Shown here one piece after another: positions 39,963-48,500 of a DNA stretch of 49,940 bases (positions are counted from its first letter, which is position 1; every line of letters begins with the position of its first letter). This DNA comes from Xanthobacteraceae bacterium (lineage in GTDB: Bacteria > Pseudomonadota > Alphaproteobacteria > Rhizobiales > Xanthobacteraceae): positions 1 through 49,940 of the forward strand of contig JAIESI010000229.1 of NCBI GenBank assembly GCA_019746135.1. Reading direction: 5' to 3'. A program made the translations under genes and the position numbers. The notes beneath the pieces are model-generated. The model ran no database searches, was not told the DNA's origin, and saw only the letters and a program-made list of their open reading frames with translations.

Positions 39963-40280
39963 CGTCTCACGAGGCTCCCATGCCAAGGGAACCTGCGCCA
40001 GAACCAAATAAATCCGCCGCCGCAGCCGAATGCCGGAGTCCGTTCCATGATTACGTCATCATTGCCAGACATCACGCTGCGCGCACGAGACCTTTCGGCG
40101 TTGCCGTTTTGCACTAGACCGGAGTCGGTCCGCGTATAAGTGTGATGCGCCGTGATTCGGTCCGTCATTTGCATAACCGACGTGCGTAACCGACCTGAGC
40201 AATAACGGGAGGGAACTCTTCCGGATTGCGAACTACCGGGGCGCCTTGCAGGCATAGGGCCTGGGCGCAGGGGGTTATGA
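39963..40280. other. Intergenic region between yidD and the second COG3904 gene
   Basis: 318 bases with divergent promoters expected. GGAGTCGGTCCGCGTATAAGTGTGATG (40128-40145 region) may contain a promoter for the plus-strand gene (GTATAAGT as -10). No repeat or further gene is recognised. Confidence 0.35.
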
Positions 40281-41582
40281 ATGAAACGACTTGCTTCCGC
40301 GGGATGCGCGGTCGCCGCGGGATTGCTGTTTGTGTCCGGTGCGCCGTCGAAGGCCGCGCCGGACACACGCTCGCTTCCCATGCAGTTCGAGGTGTGGGCG
40401 GAAGGCCCGCCGCAGGTCTGCGGCGAAAAGTGCCGCACCTGGGTTTCGGCCTCGGGCGCGATCACGGCCGATACGCCGCGCGACTTCGAAGCCTTCGCCA
40501 AAAGCCGCAAGCTCCAGGGCATGACGATCGCGTTCGATTCCGACGGCGGGTCGGTGCTCGGTGCGCTGGCGCTCGGCCGTTCGATCCGCAAGCTCGGCAT
40601 GATCACCACTGTCGGCCGAACGGTCGACCTCGCCAATGTCGAGAACGGACGCAAGCGCGCGAAGCTTCTGCCGCGCGCCTATTGCGAATCGATGTGCGCC
40701 TTCGTGCTGCTCGCCGGCGTCGAGCGGCAGGTGCCCGCCGAGGCGCGGGTGATGGTCCACCAGATCTGGCTCGGCGATCGCCGCGACGATCCGACCGCGG
40801 CCAACTACTCGGCCGAGGACCTTGTGGTGGTTCAGCGCGACATCGGCCGGCTCGCGCAATACACCGTGGAGATGGGCGGCGGCATCGACCTGCTCGAGAT
40901 CGCGCTGAAGATTCCGCCGTGGGAGCCGATGCGTCAGCTTTCGCGCGACGAGCTTCGCCTCACGAAGATCGTGACCGCGGGCGAGGCGACCGAGGTCATC
41001 AGTTCGGGTCCGTCGGCCACGACCTCGGCGGGGCTTTCCAACGGCGCGCGCGCGGCCGTCAACAGCCGTGCCTGGGCGGTGCACAGCCATCCGAGCGACG
41101 GGCGCGTGGCGCTCGGCCGCAGTCATCCGCTGACGGTCGAGGGCGCCGACATCGGCGTGTTCGATTTGAGCTTCAGCTGCGGCGACCAGGGGCGCGACTT
41201 CGCCGTCACCTACACCGAGCAGCGGCGCGCCTCCGAGGACGGCAAGTCGCCGGCGCTGCTCCGCGACGTCGAGATCACCATGCTCGGCCGCTCGCTGCCG
41301 CTCAAGGTCGCGTCGTCGCGCATGCCGGACAAGGCGGGAGAGCTGACCACGGTCGCGACCGGCCGCGTACCGGTCGAGCTGCTGCAGAGCTTCGCCGAGC
41401 GCAACGGCCGCTCGCTGACGGTCGAGACCGCGAGCCCCGACGCCACCACGGTGATCCGGGTCGGCAATGCCGGGATCAGCCGCGTGCTGCCGTCGCTGGT
41501 TTCGAGCTGCGCCGCCTCCGCCTCGCGCGCCCGCAACAGCGCCCGGCAGCCGGCCGGCAGGTGGGCCAAGATCGCCGACTGA
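40281..41582 (+). CDS. Exported COG3904-type protein (ClpP-like fold), second paralog
   Basis: 433 residues from ATG 40281 (CAGGGGG upstream). Signal peptide to about residue 25 (LASAGCAVAAGLLFVSGAPSKAAP). Marks parallel to the first paralog: VCGEKCRTWVSASGAITADTPRDF, TIAFDSDGGSVLGALALGRSIRKLGM (SxGG-like turn), RAYCESMCAFVLLAGVERQVPAEARVMVHQIWLGD (nucleophile region, again Cys-x2-x-Cys around Ser) and YTVEMGGG. The C-terminal 180 residues are family-specific with one Cys pair (FSCGDQ, SSCAAS). It is presumably periplasmic. Both paralogs keep the Cys residues around the Ser, suggesting a disulfide there. Confidence 0.8.
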   Translation: MKRLASAGCAVAAGLLFVSGAPSKAAPDTRSLPMQFEVWAEGPPQVCGEKCRTWVSASGAITADTPRDFEAFAKSRKLQGMTIAFDSDGGSVLGALALGRSIRKLGMITTVGRTVDLANVENGRKRAKLLPRAYCESMCAFVLLAGVERQVPAEARVMVHQIWLGDRRDDPTAANYSAEDLVVVQRDIGRLAQYTVEMGGGIDLLEIALKIPPWEPMRQLSRDELRLTKIVTAGEATEVISSGPSATTSAGLSNGARAAVNSRAWAVHSHPSDGRVALGRSHPLTVEGADIGVFDLSFSCGDQGRDFAVTYTEQRRASEDGKSPALLRDVEITMLGRSLPLKVASSRMPDKAGELTTVATGRVPVELLQSFAERNGRSLTVETASPDATTVIRVGNAGISRVLPSLVSSCAASASRARNSARQPAGRWAKIAD

Positions 41583-41590
41583 TCCCTTGG

Positions 41591-41950
41591 CTAACCCCGA
41601 TAGCCGCGGATCGCGGGCTTGCACCCGCGATCGTTGAACTGCGCCGCGTACTGCGCGCCGGTGCGCTGCCAGCCGTCGGCGGCGCGCGCGTAGGGCGAGC
41701 GCGGGCACTGCGACACATGCGCCACGAGCCGCCGCGCGAACACGATGTTGGTTTCGAGCGTGATGCAGACGATCTGCTTGTCGTCGGGCGGGGCGACGTC
41801 GAGCCGGGGAAGCTCGGTCTCGGCCTTGCGGATCGCGGCGGCCTCGCGCCCGCAGTCGTTGGCCTGGGCGTGGGCGGAGCCAGCGGTGGCGCTGAGCCAA
41901 AGCACGGCGAAGCCCGCCGCGCCCGCCCATCGCCCCGCTGAAGCAGCCAC
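41591..41950 (-). CDS. Small exported Cys-rich protein, function unknown
   Basis: 119 residues from GTG 41950. Signal peptide ends near residue 29 (AGFAVLWLSATAGSAHAQ). Mature part of about 90 residues with four Cys (NDCGRE, IVCITL, SQCPRS, DRGCKP), enough for two disulfides. It begins three bases after the stop of the IscU-like gene, so it is co-transcribed with it. No family recognised; not related to Fe-S assembly by sequence. Confidence 0.7.
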   Translation of the reverse strand: MAASAGRWAGAAGFAVLWLSATAGSAHAQANDCGREAAAIRKAETELPRLDVAPPDDKQIVCITLETNIVFARRLVAHVSQCPRSPYARAADGWQRTGAQYAAQFNDRGCKPAIRGYRG

Positions 41951-41953
41951 GTC

Positions 41954-42403
41954 TCAGCCCGCCTTCTGCTGCTGCTTGCCTTCGATCTGGCCGATCGCGT
42001 CCACCACCGCGTCAAAGGTCAGCAGCGTCGAGGCATGGCGCGCCTTGTAGTCGCGCACCGGCTCGAGCACAGCGATATCGGCCCACTTGCCGTCCTTCGG
42101 CGGCTCGCCGTTCTCCTTGAGCATCTTGCGGACGGTGTCGCGGAGCGTGCGCAGTTCGTCGGCCTTTGAGCCGATCACGTGGGCGGCCATGATCGAGGAC
42201 GACGCCTGGCCCAGCGCGCAGGCCTTCACCTCGTGGGCAAAGTCGGTGACCGTGTCGCCGTCCATCTTGAGATCGACGGTGACGGTCGAGCCGCAGAGCT
42301 TGGAATGGGCGGTGGCGCTGGCGTCGGGTTTTTCCAGACGGCCGAGACGCGGGATGCCGCCCGCCAGCTCCAGAATCCGGCGGTTGTAGACCTCATTCAG
42401 CAT
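41954..42403 (-). CDS. IscU/NifU N-terminal-like iron-sulfur scaffold protein
   Basis: 149 residues from ATG 42403. Family pattern: YNRRILELAGGIPRLGRL (5-22), AHSKLCGSTVTVDLKMDG with the first Cys (C38), VKACALGQASSSIMAAHVIG with the second (C62), then LRDTVRKML. The third ligand position of IscU/SufU (Cys in RxxCAxLP) is replaced: here ARHASTLLTFD has His. So it may bind a cluster or zinc in another way, or not at all. It resembles the SufU/NifU-like gene often found divergent from folE in Rhizobiales. Cytosolic. Confidence 0.88.
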   Translation of the reverse strand: MLNEVYNRRILELAGGIPRLGRLEKPDASATAHSKLCGSTVTVDLKMDGDTVTDFAHEVKACALGQASSSIMAAHVIGSKADELRTLRDTVRKMLKENGEPPKDGKWADIAVLEPVRDYKARHASTLLTFDAVVDAIGQIEGKQQQKAG

Positions 42404-42685
42404 GAAAACCTCGGGACGGTATTCCGGCCGCCCGCCGGGCAGGTTTGTTTTGCAATCCGAGTGCCCTATATATGGTGTTCCAGGTCCTCCCAAAAGAGCG
42501 TTAAGCGCGTGCTGGGCGGCTTGGTCGTGGCTCCTCCGCGTTGGACGAGCCATGCACATAGGGAATGCGACGTTCAGGCGCCCGCCGTGCTAGACCGCAC
42601 GTCCGGGCGCGTTAGCGACGCGGCCCCCCGGTGACACATCCGGTGCCCGGCCTTGAACCGCGGCTCTGGTCGAACGGAGAGACCG

Positions 42686-43345
42686 ATGGACGCCATCGTT
42701 AAGCCCCTGCATCCGGGCGCCAAGCCACAAATCAGCGACCACGTGACCAAAGCGCCCGAGCCGGTGAGCCCGCGTCCGTCGCGCGCGGAAGCCGAAGCCG
42801 CAGTGCGCACGCTGATCGCCTATATCGGCGACAACCCCAATCGCGAAGGCCTGCTCGATACGCCCAAGCGTGTGGTCGGCGCCTACGAGGAGCTCTATCG
42901 CGGCTACCGCGAGGTGCCGGCCGACGTGCTGGAGCGCACCTTTGGCGAGACCGGCCAGTACGACGATCTCGTGCTGGTGCGCGACATCGCCTTCAACTCC
43001 GCCTGCGAGCACCACATGATGCCGTTCACCGGCAAGGCGCATGTCGCCTACATGCCGACCGGCCGGGTGGTCGGGCTGTCGAAGCTCGCGCGCCTCGTCG
43101 ACACCTATGCGCGGCGGCTGCAGACCCAGGAGCACATGAACTCGCAGATCGCCACCGCGATCGAGGAGATCCTCAAGCCTCGCGGCGTCGCGGTGATGAT
43201 CGAGGCCGAGCACACCTGCATGTCGCTGCGCGGCGTGGAGAAGCCCGGCGCGCTGACGGTGACCACCCAGTTCCGCGGCGCGTTCCGCGACGACCCGAAC
43301 GAGCAGTTGCGCTTCATCAATCTGGTGCGCGTCAACCAGCGCTGA
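42686..43345 (+). CDS. folE: GTP cyclohydrolase I
   Basis: 219 residues from ATG 42686 (GGAGAGA upstream). Catalytic-domain motifs: [55 protein letters not shown] (zinc Cys and His), [22 protein letters not shown] and [25 protein letters not shown] (second zinc Cys). It converts GTP to 7,8-dihydroneopterin triphosphate, the first step of folate synthesis. The N-terminal 45 residues are a variable extension. hisI follows 160 bases downstream. The intergenic space 42404-42685 (282 bases) holds divergent promoters with the IscU-like gene; no regulatory site is recognised. Confidence 0.97.
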   Translation: MDAIVKPLHPGAKPQISDHVTKAPEPVSPRPSRAEAEAAVRTLIAYIGDNPNREGLLDTPKRVVGAYEELYRGYREVPADVLERTFGETGQYDDLVLVRDIAFNSACEHHMMPFTGKAHVAYMPTGRVVGLSKLARLVDTYARRLQTQEHMNSQIATAIEEILKPRGVAVMIEAEHTCMSLRGVEKPGALTVTTQFRGAFRDDPNEQLRFINLVRVNQR

Positions 43346-43505
43346 TCGATACGGCGCCGTCATTCCGGGGCGGCGCCATAATTGTGCCCACACGCGCCGC
43401 TTGGTGCGGTGACGCTGTCGTTCGCCGGCCTCAATGCACTCCGCTCGAACGTCGCGGGCCGATGCGGTATTCTCCGCGCCGCCGAAAATCCACGTTGGAT
43501 CGTTG

Positions 43506-43952
43506 ATGGCCATGACCGAAACCCCGTCGAAACACGCCGTCGAGGAAGGCCTGGCGTTCGCGCCCAGGTTCGATTCCGATGGCCTCGTCACCGTCGTCGT
43601 CACCGAGGTCTGGACCGGCGAGGTGCTGATGGTTGCGCACATGAACGAGCAGGCGCTGCGGCGGAGCATCGAGACCGGCGAGGCCTGGTACTGGTCGCGT
43701 TCGCGCCGGGCGCTGTGGAAAAAAGGCGAAAGTTCCGGCCACACCCAGCGCATCACCGAGATGCGGCTCGATTGCGATCAGGATGCGATCTGGATCAAGG
43801 TCGAGCAGGAAGGGCCGGGCGCCTGCCACACCGGGCGGAAGTCCTGCTTCTACCGGGCGGTGCCCCTGAAGCAGGTCGGCGCGATCACGCTCGAGTTCCG
43901 CGACGCGGCCAAAACGTTCGACCCGGCCGAAACTTACGGCAAGTCCGAGTAG
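43506..43952 (+). CDS. hisI: Phosphoribosyl-AMP cyclohydrolase
   Basis: 148 residues from ATG 43506 (ATG 43512 is the alternative). Family marks: [47 protein letters not shown] (metal and substrate region) and the zinc triad [30 protein letters not shown]. It opens the purine ring of PR-AMP in histidine biosynthesis (step 3). A monofunctional enzyme with no HisE domain. It is next to folE rather than other his genes, a common alphaproteobacterial arrangement. A GGCATTCCGGGG-like repeat half lies at 43363-43374. Confidence 0.97.
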   Translation: MAMTETPSKHAVEEGLAFAPRFDSDGLVTVVVTEVWTGEVLMVAHMNEQALRRSIETGEAWYWSRSRRALWKKGESSGHTQRITEMRLDCDQDAIWIKVEQEGPGACHTGRKSCFYRAVPLKQVGAITLEFRDAAKTFDPAETYGKSE

Positions 43953-44072
43953 GCCAGCGGCCGACCATCGCGGTGGTCGGCCCACAAAACGGCGAACCGA
44001 CCGGAATTCGGTATAAATCTTTCACCTCGGCCTGTATGGTGGCGGTCAGCGTGGCCTGAGGGTGGGGTGGTT

Positions 44073-45926
44073 ATGTCCGTTGGGGGACAACGACGCCGGT
44101 TCTGCCTCGTGCTGGTGAAGCCGTCGCACTACGACGACGACGGCTACGTCATTCAGTGGTATCGCTCCGCCATCCCCTCGAATTCGCTCGCCGCCGTCTA
44201 CGGCATCGCCAAGGAGCTTGCCGACGGGCAGGTGCTCGGTCCCGACACCGACATCGACATCCACGCCATCGACGAGACCAACAGCCGCGTCCGCATCGAT
44301 CGCATCGCCACGATGGTCAAAGCGGCCGACGCCGGCATGGTGATGATGGTCGGCGTGCAGTCGAACCAGGTGCCGCGCACGCTCGATCTGTCGCGGCCGC
44401 TGCGCGCGCAAGGCATCCAGGTCGGCATCGGCGGCTTCCACATGTCGGGCGTGATCTCCATGCTCGACGGCAACGACAAGGCGCTGCGAGATGCGCAGGC
44501 GCTCGGCATCTCGATCTTCGCCGGCGAGGCCGAAGGCCGGCTCGGCGAGGTGCTGATCGACGCCGACAAGGGCACGCTGAAGCCGCTGTACAATTTCATG
44601 AACGACCTGCCCGGCATCGAGGGGGCGCCGATCCCGCTGCTCAAGCGCGAGCGGGTGCGTCGCACGGCGGGCGCGGTGACGAGCTTCGACGCCGGCCGCG
44701 GCTGTCCGTACCAGTGCTCGTTCTGCACCATCATCAACGTGCAGGGGCGCAAGTCACGCCGCCGCTCGCCCGACGACATCGAGGAGATCGTGCGGGTGAA
44801 CGTGGCGCAGGGCCTGAACCGCTTCTTCATCACCGACGACAACTTCGCCCGCAACAAGGACTGGGAGGCGATCCTCGACCGCCTGATCTATCTGCGCGAG
44901 GTCGAGAGGATGAAGTTCGGCCTGATCATCCAGGTCGATACGCTGTGTCACAAGCTGCCGAACTTCATCGACAAGTGCCGCCGGGCCGGCGTGCGCCGCG
45001 TGTTCATCGGGCTCGAGAACATCAATCCCGCGAACCTGATGTCGGCGAAGAAGCGGCAGAACAAGATCACCGAATATCGGAAGATGCTGCTCGCCTGGAA
45101 GCGCGCGGCGATCATCACCTACGCCGGCTATATTCTGGGATTCCCGAACGACACCTACGAGTCGATCGCCCACGACATCGAGGTGATCAAGAAGGAATTG
45201 CCGGTCGATCTGCTCGAGTTCTTCTATCTGACGCCGCTGCCGGGCTCGGAGGACCATCAGCGCCTGTTCCGCGCCGGCGTGCCGATGGACGAGGACCTCA
45301 ACCGCTACGACCTCTATCACATCACCACCGGCCATCCGAAGATGTCGCGCGAGGAATGGGCGCGCGCCTATCAGATGGCGTGGGACAATTACTACACGCC
45401 GGAGCACGTCGAGACGATCCTGCGCCGCGCGGTCGCGACCAGGGCGAGCGGCGGCAATACGCTGTTCCTGGTGACGTGGTTCAAGGGTTGCACGCATATC
45501 GAGAACGTGCACCCGCTCGAAGGCGGCTTCCTGCGGATGAAATTCCGCCACGACCGCCGCTCGGAATTGCCGATCGAGCCGGTGTGGAAGTTCTACCCGA
45601 AATACTGGTTCGAAACGGTCTCGAAGCAGGTCCAGTGGGTGTCGATGTATCTCAGGCTTCGCTGGATCTATCTCGCGATCAAGCGCGACCCGAACAAGCG
45701 CGCCTATACCGACGTGGCTCTGACCGAGCCGAAGGACGAAGACGTCGATAACCTGGAGATGTTCAGGAACGAGAAGGCGCAGGCGTTCGTGTCACAGCGC
45801 CGCCGTCTCGACGGCATCGCCCACGGCGAGCACGCGCCGCCGGTCGCGCCGGCGACCGCCGATGAGGTCGCGACGGTGGCGCCCGGCCAAGCGTCGCCGG
45901 ACGCCAAACGCGCCGCGGTCCGTTGA
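44073..45926 (+). CDS. B12-binding-domain radical SAM protein
   Basis: 617 residues from ATG 44073 (GAGGGTGGGG upstream; GTG 44067 also possible). N-terminal cobalamin-binding-like Rossmann domain (residues about 10-165: CLVLVKPSHYDDDGY, ADAGMVMMVGVQSNQVP, IQVGIGGFHMSG); the usual B12 base-off DxHxxG is not obvious. Radical SAM cluster motif C211-x3-C215-x2-C218 (GRGCPYQCSFCTIINVQG), SPDDIEEIVR, FITDDNFARNKDWE, GLENINPANL and the end of the barrel (ITYAGYILGFPNDTYESI). A C-terminal extension of about 170 residues is family-specific. Substrate unknown; candidates are methylation or ring chemistry of a lipid or tetrapyrrole. Apparently a stand-alone gene. Confidence 0.88.
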   Translation: MSVGGQRRRFCLVLVKPSHYDDDGYVIQWYRSAIPSNSLAAVYGIAKELADGQVLGPDTDIDIHAIDETNSRVRIDRIATMVKAADAGMVMMVGVQSNQVPRTLDLSRPLRAQGIQVGIGGFHMSGVISMLDGNDKALRDAQALGISIFAGEAEGRLGEVLIDADKGTLKPLYNFMNDLPGIEGAPIPLLKRERVRRTAGAVTSFDAGRGCPYQCSFCTIINVQGRKSRRRSPDDIEEIVRVNVAQGLNRFFITDDNFARNKDWEAILDRLIYLREVERMKFGLIIQVDTLCHKLPNFIDKCRRAGVRRVFIGLENINPANLMSAKKRQNKITEYRKMLLAWKRAAIITYAGYILGFPNDTYESIAHDIEVIKKELPVDLLEFFYLTPLPGSEDHQRLFRAGVPMDEDLNRYDLYHITTGHPKMSREEWARAYQMAWDNYYTPEHVETILRRAVATRASGGNTLFLVTWFKGCTHIENVHPLEGGFLRMKFRHDRRSELPIEPVWKFYPKYWFETVSKQVQWVSMYLRLRWIYLAIKRDPNKRAYTDVALTEPKDEDVDNLEMFRNEKAQAFVSQRRRLDGIAHGEHAPPVAPATADEVATVAPGQASPDAKRAAVR

Positions 45927-45938
45927 TCTTTCCACGCG

Positions 45939-46002
45939 GTCATTCCGGGGCACGCGCCATAAGCGCGTAACCGCGCTGCTGTCGCGAGCGCCCCGGAATG
46001 AC
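45939..46002. repeat. GTCATTCCGGGGC palindromic repeat
   Basis: Perfect 13-base arms GTCATTCCGGGGC (45939-45951) and GCCCCGGAATGAC (45990-46002) with a loop that holds ACGCGCCATAAGCGCGTAACCGCGCT, a variant of the GCGCGT family. The same arms occur at 15722-15802. It lies between convergent genes and may act as a bidirectional terminator. Confidence 0.85.
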
Positions 46003-46020
46003 TGCGGATAGAGTCGTGCT

Positions 46021-46899
46021 CTATTTCTGAACCGCCTTCGCCCGCGCCAGCAGTTGCTTGGCGCGTTCGAGATGCGGGCGGTCGTACATCACGCCGCCGA
46101 TGCCGACCGTGCCGGCGCCCGGGTTCTTGGCGAATTCGGCGATCACTGCTTCCGCGCGTTTCACCTGATCGGCCGTCGGCGTGAACACCTCGTTGATCGC
46201 CGCGACCTGTCCCGGATGGATCGCCATCTTGCCGGTGAAGCCGTCGCGCCGTGCCTCCTCGCATTCGCGGCGCAGGCCGGCTTCGTTGCGGAAGTCGATA
46301 TAGACGGTGTCGATCGCCTGCACCTGCGCCGCCGCCGCGCCGGCCAGGCACAGGCTGCGGGCGAGCTGATACGGCGCAAGAAAGTGCCCGTCGCGATCGC
46401 GGTTGGCTTCCGCGCCGAGCTCGACCGACAGATCTTCCGCGCCCCAGGTGATCCCCTTCAGCCGTTTGCTCGAACCCGCGTAGGTGCCGGCGAGAAAAAT
46501 CGCCTGGGCGGTTTCGGTGGCAATGGCGATGATGTCGAGCGAGCCGTCGGGCAGGCCGTGGATCGCTTCGCGCGCCGTCAGCTTGGCGTCGCAATGGATC
46601 ACCGCCTGGCCGCCCTCGGCCTTGGGAAACATCACCCCGTCGGGCCTGCCGCCGACGATCGCGTCGAGATCGGCGTCGGTCAGTCCGGTCTGCAGACCGT
46701 TGATGCGGACATAGATGCGCGGCCGCGCCTTGACCGGCACGGCTTCCTTCAGGAAGCCCAGCGTAACGCCACGCGCCTGCGCCTTGTTCTGCGGCGAGAT
46801 CGAGTCCTCGAGGTCGAGCAGCAACGCATCCGCGCCGCTGCCCAGCCCCTTTTCGAGCTTCTTCGGGCTGTCGCCTGGAATGAAAAGAAAGGAGCGCAT
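46021..46899 (-). CDS. CoA ester lyase (CitE / HpcH family)
   Basis: 292 residues from ATG 46899. Family marks: MRSFLFIPGDSPKKLEKGLGSGADALLLDLEDSI (residues 1-34), YVRINGLQTGLTDADLDAIV, IAIATETAQAIFLAG (Mg-ligand Glu), ITWGAEDLSVELGAEANRDRDG (Mg-ligand Asp) and GKMAIHPGQVAAINEVF. Members cleave or form malyl-, methylmalyl- or citramalyl-CoA with Mg2+ in the cytosol. It is a stand-alone member; the substrate cannot be assigned. The neighbours give no hint. Confidence 0.92.
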   Translation of the reverse strand: MRSFLFIPGDSPKKLEKGLGSGADALLLDLEDSISPQNKAQARGVTLGFLKEAVPVKARPRIYVRINGLQTGLTDADLDAIVGGRPDGVMFPKAEGGQAVIHCDAKLTAREAIHGLPDGSLDIIAIATETAQAIFLAGTYAGSSKRLKGITWGAEDLSVELGAEANRDRDGHFLAPYQLARSLCLAGAAAAQVQAIDTVYIDFRNEAGLRRECEEARRDGFTGKMAIHPGQVAAINEVFTPTADQVKRAEAVIAEFAKNPGAGTVGIGGVMYDRPHLERAKQLLARAKAVQK

Positions 46900-46944
46900 G
46901 ACGCAAAGCCTCGTTCGCAAAGGACGGATTCGATGCCATCGGGA

Positions 46945-46965
46945 ACCCGGTTCGGTCAACCGGGT
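46945..46965. promoter_or_regulatory. Inverted repeat between divergent genes
   Basis: ACCCGGTT (46945-46952) / AACCGGGT (46958-46965) with a CGGTC loop, 46 bases upstream of the CoA ester lyase start and before the small membrane gene. An operator or a small stem; weak evidence. Confidence 0.3.
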
Positions 46966-47091
46966 GCATGACATGACAATCTTTTAATGCAACAAGGGCA
47001 ACGGTCTGTGCTTGATCCTGAACGGGCGGCAATCATCGGGCGAAGGGCGATCATCGTGTCCGGCGCTCGCACCACCATTGAGAAGGGCTGC

Positions 47092-47229
47092 ATGGACGAT
47101 ATCCAGGTCAAGCACGAGACCGATACGGTTGACACCGAGGCCGCCAAATTCCGGCTGGTCGCCGCAGTGCTGATGATCGTGTCGATCGGCTTCGGCGTGC
47201 TGGAACTCATGAACGTCATCCACATCTGA
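47092..47229 (+). CDS. 45-residue single-pass membrane protein
   Basis: Starts at ATG 47092 after AGAAGGG. Sequence: an acidic N-terminal half (MDDIQVKHETDTVDTEAAKF), then one hydrophobic helix (RLVAAVLMIVSIGFGVLELM) and a short tail (NVIHI). A small inner-membrane protein of unknown role. A good ribosome-binding site and an intrinsic terminator 24 bases past the stop support it as a real gene. It is too short for a family call. Confidence 0.65.
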   Translation: MDDIQVKHETDTVDTEAAKFRLVAAVLMIVSIGFGVLELMNVIHI

Positions 47230-47252
47230 CGTTGCGGAAGTTCGATGCTTGA

Positions 47253-47287
47253 AGCGGGCCGTCGCGAGGCGGCCCGCTCTTTATTTA
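47253..47287 (+). terminator. Intrinsic terminator of the small membrane gene
   Basis: Stem AGCGGGCC (47253-47260) / GGCCCGCT (47271-47278), then CTTTATTTATT. It lies 24 bases after the stop codon of the 45-residue gene. Confidence 0.85.
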
Positions 47288-47402
47288 TTGGCGTCGATGC
47301 CGCACCTGGCGGTCGTGCCGACTGCGATTGACGCACCGCCGGTTTCGGTGGTCAATTCGACGGAATCCCAGGGCAGTTCCGGCAAGATCGACGGGGCGGA
47401 TC

Positions 47403-48383
47403 ATGAAATCGCATCACCTGCGTGGAGCGCTGATCGCGGCTGCGGCCGTCGTCGCGCCGCTGGCATCGGCCCAGGCGCAGGGCCAGGCGCCGTATCCGAG
47501 CCAGACCATCCGCTTCATCGTGCCCAATCCGCCGGGCGGCCTGCCGGACACTATCACCCGTATTCTCGCCAAGCGCCTGCAGGAGCGGGTCGGCCAGTCG
47601 GTGATCGTCGAGAACCGCCCCGGCGCGAACTCCGGCATCGGCACCGCGGCCATGACCCAGGCGCCAGCCGACGGCTACACCTTCATGGTCGCCGACGGCG
47701 CGATCCTGTCGATTGCGCCGCTGTTGCAGTCGAAGCTTCCCTATAATCCGAAGGACGTGCTGCCGGTCGCCTTCGTCGCCCGCGCGCCGCTGTTTCTTGC
47801 CGTCAGCCCGAACGTGCCGGCCAAGAGCCTGAAGGAAGTGGTCGACTATGCGAAGGCCAATCCCGGCAAGCTCAACTATGGCTCGATCGGCATCGGCAGC
47901 TTCCACCATCTGTCGATGGAGGCGTTCAACACCGCGTTCGGGCTGAAGATGAATCACATCCCGTACAAGGGATCGAGCGAGACCATCGCCGCCCTGAGCG
48001 GCGGCCATATCGACATCGTGTTCGCGGCCTATGCCGGGCTGCGCTCCGCGGTGGAGGCCAGGAAGGCCGTGATGATTGCGACCAACGGCCCGAAGCGCTC
48101 GCCGCACGCGCCTGACACGCCGGCGATTGCGGAACTGTCGCCGGGCTTCGACCTCGCCGTGATCCAGGGCGTGATGGGCCGCGTCGGCACGCCGCGGCCG
48201 ATCGTCGAACGGATCGCGAGCGAAGTTGCGGTGATCGTCAAGGAGCCCGAGGTGATCGCCCAGTTCGCGACCGCCGGCATCGAGCCGGTCGGCGTCGGCC
48301 CGGACGAATACCGTGCGGCGCTCACCGCCGAAGCCGAGCGTCTCGCCAAGGTGGTGCAGGCCGCGGGGCTGAAGGCGGAATAA
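47403..48383 (+). CDS. Bug-family substrate-binding protein
   Basis: 326 residues from ATG 47403. Signal peptide to about residue 26 (LRGALIAAAAVVAPLASAQAQ). Family marks: YPSQTIRFIVPNPPGGLPDTITRIL, VIVENRPGANSGIGTAAMTQAPADGYTF, YGSIGIGSFHHLSMEAFNTAFG, IPYKGSSETIAALSGGHIDIVFA and GRVGTPRPIVERI. A periplasmic solute receptor; ligand unknown and no TctA/TctB permease near. Another Bug gene follows 117 bases downstream; the two share domain pattern but are clearly diverged. Confidence 0.93.
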   Translation: MKSHHLRGALIAAAAVVAPLASAQAQGQAPYPSQTIRFIVPNPPGGLPDTITRILAKRLQERVGQSVIVENRPGANSGIGTAAMTQAPADGYTFMVADGAILSIAPLLQSKLPYNPKDVLPVAFVARAPLFLAVSPNVPAKSLKEVVDYAKANPGKLNYGSIGIGSFHHLSMEAFNTAFGLKMNHIPYKGSSETIAALSGGHIDIVFAAYAGLRSAVEARKAVMIATNGPKRSPHAPDTPAIAELSPGFDLAVIQGVMGRVGTPRPIVERIASEVAVIVKEPEVIAQFATAGIEPVGVGPDEYRAALTAEAERLAKVVQAAGLKAE

Positions 48384-48500
48384 CCGCCGGAGCGGGCGGT
48401 TTCCTTTGCGGGGCCGGCCCGATATCGTCTCCGTCCGCCAAATACCGATTTGGCCGCCACGAGCCCCTCAAGGGGCCGGAGCAACGGGACGGAGACGCAC

